Positions 30,276-35,490 of a DNA stretch of 35,490 nucleotides are shown one piece after another. The notes under the pieces are model-generated. The model worked only from the letters and a program-made list of their open reading frames with translations, was not told the origin of the DNA and ran no database searches. Within the stretch, counting starts at the first letter, position 1, and every line of letters begins with the position of its first letter. Location of the stretch: positions 1 to 35,490 of the forward strand of contig CAJFOO010000026.1 in assembly GCA_904397205.1 (NCBI GenBank), in the 5' to 3' direction. The position numbers were made by a program, and so were the translations under genes. Origin of the DNA: an uncultured Clostridia bacterium (lineage in GTDB: Bacteria; Bacillota; Clostridia; Oscillospirales; Acutalibacteraceae).

Positions 30276-33200
30276 GGATTTGCGCCTCCTTTCCGGGTGG
30301 ATTCTTCGGGCTGGTCAATGGTGCGGAAGAAGTCCTCCAGCTCCATGGGGCGGTAGAAATAAAAGCCCTGGATAAAATCGCAGCCGGTTTTCTGGATGGC
30401 CGCAAGTTCCTCTTCGGTTTCCACCCCTTCTACGCAGACCTGCTTGCCGAACCGGTGGCAGGCGTAGATCACGCTCATAATAAAATCCATCTTTTCTTTG
30501 GAAGAGGTCACTTCACACATCAGCATCCGGTCGAGCTTGATCAGGGTTGCCGGGTAGCGCAGGAGCAGCTGCAGGCTTGAATATGCGTTGCCGAAGTCAT
30601 CCAGCGCGAAGGTGATGCCCATTTCCTGACATTGCGTGATGAAGTGTTCCAGATGATCGGGCATCTCGTCAAAATGGGTTTCGGTCAGCTCAATGGCCAG
30701 GTTTTTCCCGGGGATGCCAAATTCCTGCATGGTTTGCTGAAGAAATGGGAAAAAGTTTTCATCCACAATTTGCAGGTAACTGACATTGATGGACAAAAGG
30801 AAATCCGGGAAGCGCCGGAGGATATCGCGGCAGGCTTTCAGGGCCTGGGTAATGACCCATTTCCCAACGGGGAGGATCAGGCCCGACTGCTCCAGGATGG
30901 GGATAAACTTGGCCGGGGGCATGTCGCTTCCCTGGTTTTTCCAGCGAAGGAGGATCTCCCCGCCGAAGATGCGCCCGGTGTCGGTGCGCACCTGGGGCTG
31001 CACCACAATGCGGAAATTCTCAAAGGCGTGGTTAATGCTGGAATGGAGCGCCAGGCTCAGGTCGGCGTGGTTTTTGCAGATGGCCGACATATGCGGCGAA
31101 AAAGAGAGGTAATCGAGCTCGGGGAACGCCTTGGCGGTCTGGGCGACCACCAGGGCGTTGTCGATGAATTCCTGCGGGGTCTGGCCGTCCTGGGGATAGT
31201 ACAGCAAGCCGACGGCGCACGGGTACAGCATATGGACGCCGTGGCTGCGGTATACCTCGGCCACAACTTCATGGATGCGGCGGGATGGAGGGCCGGGGTC
31301 GTCGGCCTTGTGTGAAACGGCCAGGAAGCGCAGGCCCTCCAGGCGGAAAAAGCGGAAATCGCTGCCAAGGTCCATCTCGAGCTGCCAGGCGATCTCCTGC
31401 AAAATGGCATCGCCGATGGCGCGGCCGAAAGTGTGGTTGATGTCGGAAAAATTCTGGAAGGTAAAGCTCAGCGCCATGGCAGGCTGGCCGCCGCCCGCGC
31501 GCGCCAGTTCGTGCCGCGCAAACGAAAGGCTCAAAAACCCCGTGATGGGATCGACTTCCATTTCGTTTTTGAGGTTTGTCAGGCTGCCGGCCAAAAACAG
31601 CGCTTTTTTGCCGGTTTCGTCCCACTTGAGCGCCGCGCGGCAGGAGATCCACACCAGCGCGCCGTCCTTATCGCGCGCGCGGAAGCGCACGGCCATAGCC
31701 GTGCGGTTTTCTTCAAACATGCCGTGCATCTCCCGCTGGGCCTGCCGGCGGTCGGGTTCATAGATTTTCTCTTCCATGCGCGGAAGGAAGTCGTACACCA
31801 GGTTGTCTTCAAACTGGAAATCTTCCCGGAAGTTGTCCGAAACATAGTAGGTATTCTTCTGCACGTCGCCGCAGAAAAGGTACGGCCCGGCTTCCCCGCC
31901 CACAATGGCCTGCAATCCCGCGTCGGCGTCGAAATAGTAGTTTTTCAGATAGGCCTCGAACGCCGAATCTTGCTTGCGCGTGTCCTGCTGCCCTTTGGCG
32001 GCGGCCTCCATCTGCCGGTAAAAGGCCCGTTTGTCTTCATACATGCGGGAGTCCGCCACCTGCAAAAGCTGGGAAAAGTCTTTTTCCCCCCGGTCGGCCC
32101 ACACGCTGCCAACCGAAAGGGTGCAGTTTTCCGCCAGCAGGGTTTTGCGCAGGGCGGCCACCCTTTCGGAAAACGTTTCTTTGCTGGCCCCCAGGCGCAA
32201 GACGATAAACTCGTCGCCGCCGATGCGGAAAATCTTGCTGCGCGGGAACGACTCGCGCAAAATCTGATAGGCCTGCACAATGAGCCGGTCGCCGCCCTCG
32301 TGCCCGATCGTGTCGTTGATCTTTTTCAGGCCCGTGATATCGCAGTAGACCAGGCCCACGGTATCCTCCAGGGAATCCTTGTCGGTATTTTTGGAAAGGG
32401 CGTGGCGGTTGAGCGCGCCGGTGAGGGGGTCGTAATAGCTGATGCGTTTGAGGTGGTCCATCAGGTCGCGCCGCTGCAAAATCGCCACGATAAAATGCGA
32501 GAGCATCTTGCAGTTTTCCATAATGACCGATACCAGGGTTTCGGGGGGGTTGTCCAGCCGCAGAAAGCCCAAAAGGCCGCCCTTGCCAAGCAGCGGGAAC
32601 AGCACGAGCGAATGGATGCTCTCATATGGCAGGAGATATTGATACAGATCCGGCACGCGGTCGCGCATCTGTTCCAAGTTGTAGAAATACATCGGCTCGT
32701 TGTGATGGAATTCCTGGTACCAGTCCTGGATATACAGGGCAAAATCCATGCACAGCGGCGGGTACTGGGGGGAAGAGGCGTCTTTGGTGTAGCTGTAGGT
32801 GTTATAGACCATGTCGCCGTCGCGCACTTCGTGGATGTATGCACCGTCGCAGCCGGTATGATCCACCAGGTAGCGCAGCATCCGCTGCAGCGACTGGTGG
32901 GGGTCGGCGGTGGAATGGGTGACCATCAGGCACTCGTTGACAAAGGATTCCTGCCGCACCAGAGAGGAATCCGGCAGGGAGAGGGTTTCGCCGCAGGTTT
33001 CGGCGGCAACCTCCATGCGGTACAGCCGCCCCTGGTGCTCTATGAGGGTATCCTTGAGCGCCATGACCCGCTGGAGCACCGGGTTGCGGTAGATCCATTC
33101 GTAGCAGTCGCCCGGGTTTTTGAGCTTGTAGTTGGTGCAGAAGGCGCAGGGCTTGGGCAGTTTTTGCAGCACCCCGTAACATGTTTTGCCCTGGTAGTTC

Positions 33201-33316
33201 TCCAGGGAGAACGCCTTGCGCGCGGCGGCGTTCATATATACCAGTTCAAACGTCTGCACATCGGCTACATAGACCAGCTCTTTCCAGTTTTCCAAATGTT
33301 CCCAAGGCGCTTTCAT
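30272..33316 (-). CDS. c-di-GMP enzyme with PAS, GGDEF, PAS, degenerate GGDEF and EAL domains
   Basis: A 1014-residue cytoplasmic protein without membrane segments. Order: PAS (about 10-100, with a CAFC pair), GAF-like (about 125-275), GGDEF with intact FRIGGDEF (about 362-369), PAS (about 480-590), a second GGDEF-like domain whose motif has decayed to RLEGLRF (about 660), and EAL (about 757-1005). In the EAL domain the catalytic residues seem present: GGEILLRW, SINVS, ELTET, DDFGNAYSSL, KLDRML, EGVETEEE and QGFYF. It could therefore both make and break c-di-GMP. The ATG at 33316 has AAGGA nine bases upstream; the open frame continues beyond it without a real start. It is coupled to crcB. Confidence 0.9.
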   Translation of the reverse strand: MKAPWEHLENWKELVYVADVQTFELVYMNAAARKAFSLENYQGKTCYGVLQKLPKPCAFCTNYKLKNPGDCYEWIYRNPVLQRVMALKDTLIEHQGRLYRMEVAAETCGETLSLPDSSLVRQESFVNECLMVTHSTADPHQSLQRMLRYLVDHTGCDGAYIHEVRDGDMVYNTYSYTKDASSPQYPPLCMDFALYIQDWYQEFHHNEPMYFYNLEQMRDRVPDLYQYLLPYESIHSLVLFPLLGKGGLLGFLRLDNPPETLVSVIMENCKMLSHFIVAILQRRDLMDHLKRISYYDPLTGALNRHALSKNTDKDSLEDTVGLVYCDITGLKKINDTIGHEGGDRLIVQAYQILRESFPRSKIFRIGGDEFIVLRLGASKETFSERVAALRKTLLAENCTLSVGSVWADRGEKDFSQLLQVADSRMYEDKRAFYRQMEAAAKGQQDTRKQDSAFEAYLKNYYFDADAGLQAIVGGEAGPYLFCGDVQKNTYYVSDNFREDFQFEDNLVYDFLPRMEEKIYEPDRRQAQREMHGMFEENRTAMAVRFRARDKDGALVWISCRAALKWDETGKKALFLAGSLTNLKNEMEVDPITGFLSLSFARHELARAGGGQPAMALSFTFQNFSDINHTFGRAIGDAILQEIAWQLEMDLGSDFRFFRLEGLRFLAVSHKADDPGPPSRRIHEVVAEVYRSHGVHMLYPCAVGLLYYPQDGQTPQEFIDNALVVAQTAKAFPELDYLSFSPHMSAICKNHADLSLALHSSINHAFENFRIVVQPQVRTDTGRIFGGEILLRWKNQGSDMPPAKFIPILEQSGLILPVGKWVITQALKACRDILRRFPDFLLSINVSYLQIVDENFFPFLQQTMQEFGIPGKNLAIELTETHFDEMPDHLEHFITQCQEMGITFALDDFGNAYSSLQLLLRYPATLIKLDRMLMCEVTSSKEKMDFIMSVIYACHRFGKQVCVEGVETEEELAAIQKTGCDFIQGFYFYRPMELEDFFRTIDQPEESTRKGGANP

Positions 33317-33396
33317 ACGGCAAAATCCTTCCCCTCGCCGCACCGGGTTTCCGGCGGGCGTCATATACTCCTGATTTTTGTCTTTGTCTATTGTAT

Positions 33397-33426
33397 AGTG
33401 TACTGTATTTTTGAGGAAAATGTCAA
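33397..33426 (-). promoter_or_regulatory. Promoter of the GGDEF-EAL/crcB operon
   Basis: Reading leftwards, TTGACA (33426-33421), 18 bp, TACACT (33402-33397), just inside the gap after the Crp/Fnr gene. Confidence 0.78.
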
Positions 33427-33435
33427 TATGCCGCC

Positions 33436-34104
33436 TCACCCCAAGGGCAGGGTAAAGCGGTTTTTTTGAAAGTCGATCCGGCCTTCTCTGCGCAGCTTGG
33501 AAAGCTCGTGGCACATCGCGCTGCGGTCCACCGAAAGGAAGTCGGCCAGCTCCTGGCGCGAAAACGGGATCGAAAACGACCGCGATCCGGCGCGCCGGGC
33601 TTCCCCGCCCAGATAGCACAGGAGTTTTTCGCGGGTGGTGCGCTTGGAAAGCAGCTCCACCTTGCGGCTTAGCTGCATATTTTTGCCCGCCAGCACGCGC
33701 AGCATATTGTAAATGAGCCGGTGGTGGAACGCGCAGCGTTTTTCGCAGGTGGAGAGGATTTTCCGGTAATCGATCCAAAGGATTTCGCTGTCCCCGGCCG
33801 CCACCGCCCCCACCGGCAGCGCCGCCGCCCCCGCGCACGCGAACGCTTCGCCGAAGAGCTGCCCCGGCCCCACCGAGGCCACAATGCTGCGGTTGCCGTA
33901 AAAATCGTCCTGTATCACCTGCACCTGCCCGGTCAGTACCAGGCCCACCCGGCCCGCCGGATCGCCTGCGCGCAAGACGTCCCCGCCCGCCGGGATCTTT
34001 GCCCGCCGTGCCGAAAGGCATCCGAGCAGGGCGGGCAGATCGGTTTCGTCCACGCCGTCGAACAGCGGCGAAGATCCCAGGATTTCCCAGTCGGTTTTCT
34101 TCAT
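33436..34104 (-). CDS. Crp/Fnr-family regulator, probably HcpR-like
   Basis: A 222-residue regulator. The N-terminal cyclic-nucleotide-type beta barrel spans about 15-125 (VLTGQVQVIQDDFYGNRSIV, GPGQLFGEAF). A long dimer helix follows (about 125-150), then a C-terminal winged helix (FSRQELADFLSVDRSAMCHE, LSKLRREG). There is no N-terminal cysteine cluster as in Fnr. It is transcribed away from hcp across 134 bp. HcpR-type Crp/Fnr regulators next to hcp control it in response to nitric oxide stress in many anaerobes. GGAGG precedes the ATG. Confidence 0.88.
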   Translation of the reverse strand: MKKTDWEILGSSPLFDGVDETDLPALLGCLSARRAKIPAGGDVLRAGDPAGRVGLVLTGQVQVIQDDFYGNRSIVASVGPGQLFGEAFACAGAAALPVGAVAAGDSEILWIDYRKILSTCEKRCAFHHRLIYNMLRVLAGKNMQLSRKVELLSKRTTREKLLCYLGGEARRAGSRSFSIPFSRQELADFLSVDRSAMCHELSKLRREGRIDFQKNRFTLPLG

Positions 34105-34118
34105 GGCTGCCTCCTTTT

Positions 34119-34173
34119 TGTTGGAAAAACAACATACAATCCCAGCATACCATAGTATACTCTACCCTGTAAA
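34119..34173 (-). promoter_or_regulatory. Promoter and palindrome of the Crp/Fnr gene in the hcp intergenic region
   Basis: Reading leftwards, TTTACA (34173-34168), 18 bp, TATGCT (34149-34144). A palindrome TGTTG-N6-CAACA (34119-34134) lies just downstream, near the Crp/Fnr start. It may be an autoregulatory site. No clear promoter for hcp on the plus strand is seen. Confidence 0.5.
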
Positions 34174-34238
34174 CCGCTTTTTTGAAAAATACTGCGAAAA
34201 AATACCGGATGACACGATACGACAAAGGAGGAAAACCG

Positions 34239-35490
34239 ATGGATATGTTTTGTTACCAATGCCAGGAGACGGCCGGCGGTTCGGGCTGCTGCGGTGCGGC
34301 GGGCGTGTGCGGGAAAACTGCCGAGGTCGCGGCCTTGCAGGATGTGCTGGTATATGCCGTGAAGGGGTTGGCCGAAGTGGTGGTCAAAGGGAAGGTCCCG
34401 CCGGAGGAGGCCCCCGATCTGCCCCGCGAGGTGCTCAAAAGCCTGTTTATCACCATCACCAACGCGAATTTTGACGGCGAGGCCGTCATGCGGCAGACGG
34501 AGAAACTGATCGCCGCCCGCGAGGCGCTCAAGGCCAAGCTCCCGCCCCGGGAATGGAGCCACGCGGCGCAGTTTGCCGGCGGGTCCCAGCAAGCCCTGCT
34601 GGCCGTCCGGAAGGAAGCCGGGGTGCTGTCTGCCGCGGATGAGGATATCCGTTCCCTGCGCGAGACTATCACCTACGGCCTCAAAGGGCTGGCGGCCTAT
34701 GCCCAGCACGCGGCGAACCTCGGCAAGGAAAGCCCGGAGCTGTACGCCTTTTTATATGAAGCGCTGGCCGCTACGCTCGACGATTCCCGCACCAAGGAGG
34801 ATCTTATCGCGCTGACGCTCAAAACCGGCGAGCACGGGGTACAGGCCATGGCCCTGCTCGATGAAGCCAATACGGCCGCGTACGGCCACCCGGAAATCAC
34901 CAAGGTGAATCTGGGCGTGCGGGGGAACCCGGGCATCCTGATTTCGGGGCACGACCTTTCCGATCTGGAGCAGCTTCTGGAGCAGACCCAAGGCACCGGC
35001 GTCGACGTATACACCCACTGCGAGATGCTGCCCGCGCACTATTACCCGGCGTTTCAAAAATACCCGCACTTTGTGGGCAACTACGGGAACGCCTGGTGGC
35101 AGCAGGCGGCGGAATTCGAGGCGTTCGGCGGGCCGGTGCTGTTCACGACCAACTGTATTGTCCCGCCCCGCAAGGACGAGGTGCGCCGGCGGATCTTCAC
35201 CTGCGGCGCGGCGGGCTACCCCGGCTGTACGCATATCGAAGCCGGCCCCGACGGCAAAAAGGATTTCTCGCCCCTCATCGCGCTGGCCAAAACCTGCCCC
35301 CCGCCCAAGGAGCTGGAATCCGGCGAGATTGTGGGCGGCTTTGCCCACAACCAGGTGCTGGCCCTGGCCGACAAGGTGGTGGAAGCCGTCAAGTCCGGGG
35401 CGATCCGCAAATTCTTTGTCATGGCGGGCTGCGACGGCCGTCAAAAGTCCCGCGGGTACTACACCGAATTCGCCGAAAAGCTCCCAAAGG
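34239..35490 (+). CDS. hcp: Hybrid-cluster protein / hydroxylamine reductase (partial)
   Basis: 417 residues are visible and the frame stays open to the window edge; full proteins have about 520-550. The N-terminal iron-sulfur ligands are Cys5, Cys8, Cys17 or 18 and Cys24 ([17 protein letters not shown]...GVCGK). Hybrid-cluster ligand regions follow: [30 protein letters not shown] and [14 protein letters not shown]. Hcp reduces hydroxylamine in vitro and acts as a nitric oxide reductase in anaerobes. An AAAGGAGG site stands seven bases before the ATG. It is divergent from the Crp/Fnr gene. Confidence 0.96.
   Translation, partial: MDMFCYQCQETAGGSGCCGAAGVCGKTAEVAALQDVLVYAVKGLAEVVVKGKVPPEEAPDLPREVLKSLFITITNANFDGEAVMRQTEKLIAAREALKAKLPPREWSHAAQFAGGSQQALLAVRKEAGVLSAADEDIRSLRETITYGLKGLAAYAQHAANLGKESPELYAFLYEALAATLDDSRTKEDLIALTLKTGEHGVQAMALLDEANTAAYGHPEITKVNLGVRGNPGILISGHDLSDLEQLLEQTQGTGVDVYTHCEMLPAHYYPAFQKYPHFVGNYGNAWWQQAAEFEAFGGPVLFTTNCIVPPRKDEVRRRIFTCGAAGYPGCTHIEAGPDGKKDFSPLIALAKTCPPPKELESGEIVGGFAHNQVLALADKVVEAVKSGAIRKFFVMAGCDGRQKSRGYYTEFAEKLPK

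Noticed and set aside
30276-30400. Possible fluoride riboswitch ahead of crcB
   Set aside because: The bases upstream of crcB are coding for the EAL protein and do not show the crcB motif.
31433-33469. A 678-codon open frame opposite the GGDEF-EAL gene
   Set aside because: Mirror frame; the minus-strand protein has intact PAS, GGDEF and EAL motifs.
33317-34225. An N-terminal extension of the GGDEF-EAL frame
   Set aside because: It runs through the Crp/Fnr gene in another frame; the ATG at 33316 has a ribosome site and a promoter just upstream.
1-35490. CRISPR arrays, tRNA and rRNA genes
   Set aside because: No regularly spaced repeats with unique spacers, and no cloverleaf or ribosomal RNA sequence was seen.

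Overview
The window looks like part of a genome of an anaerobic, motile, Gram-positive Clostridia, most likely an Oscillospirales-type gut bacterium. The reasons are strong AGGAGG-type ribosome sites, sigma-A promoters of the TTGACA-17-TATAAT kind, a SigI/RsgI pair, a hybrid-cluster protein (Hcp), the AhpC/AhpF-homologue pair of low-oxygen Firmicutes, two chemoreceptors and two c-di-GMP proteins. Most of the window is GC-rich. About 7.5-13.2 kb is clearly more AT-rich and looks acquired.

Layout. 1-1.3 kb: a ParA ATPase and an overlapping ribbon-helix-helix gene (cut by the window edge), with an AT-rich upstream region carrying repeats that could be a partition site. 1.5-7.4 kb: a minus-strand block of sigI-rsgI followed by an RsgI-like lipoprotein, a VTC-type polyphosphate polymerase, a DUF4956 membrane protein and a CotH kinase. 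The two halves carry near-identical candidate SigI promoters, and the two RsgI-type proteins share an unusual acidic C-terminal tail. 7.6-13.2 kb: an AT-rich island with a recombinase remnant on the left, a divergent PadR-controlled set of two small secreted proteins, a membrane regulator and an FtsX-like permease, and an intact XerC/D-type recombinase on the right. 13.1-14.3 kb: a type I toxin-antitoxin locus plus what looks like a second, toxin-less antitoxin RNA gene.

14.4-20.7 kb: a chemoreceptor with a zinc-binding CZB domain on the extracytoplasmic side, a membrane diguanylate cyclase, a probable structured non-coding RNA, a VOC-family protein and a second chemoreceptor. 20.8-24 kb: an NAD(P)-binding protein and the ahpC-ahpF-homologue operon. 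24-25.3 kb: a RepA_N replication initiator preceded by a control region with convergent promoters, an antisense RNA and a leader terminator. 25.5-28.1 kb: an ABC importer whose promoter carries the same GTTAG-N6-CTAAC palindrome as the ahpC promoter. 28.1-30.3 kb: a secreted transglutaminase-like protein and a CrcB fluoride channel, the latter overlapping a large GGDEF-EAL protein (30.3-33.3 kb). 33.4-35.5 kb: a Crp/Fnr regulator divergent from hcp, which runs off the right end.

The strongest candidates for an undescribed system are the SigI-controlled lipoprotein-VTC-DUF4956-CotH block, the RepA_N antisense control region, the toxin-less antitoxin RNA, and the palindrome shared by the peroxidase and importer operons. 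A RepA_N initiator and a ParA/RHH pair within 25 kb of each other, among metabolic genes, also raise the question of whether this is a chromid or an integrated replicon. All functional statements rest on reading motifs by eye; no searches were run.
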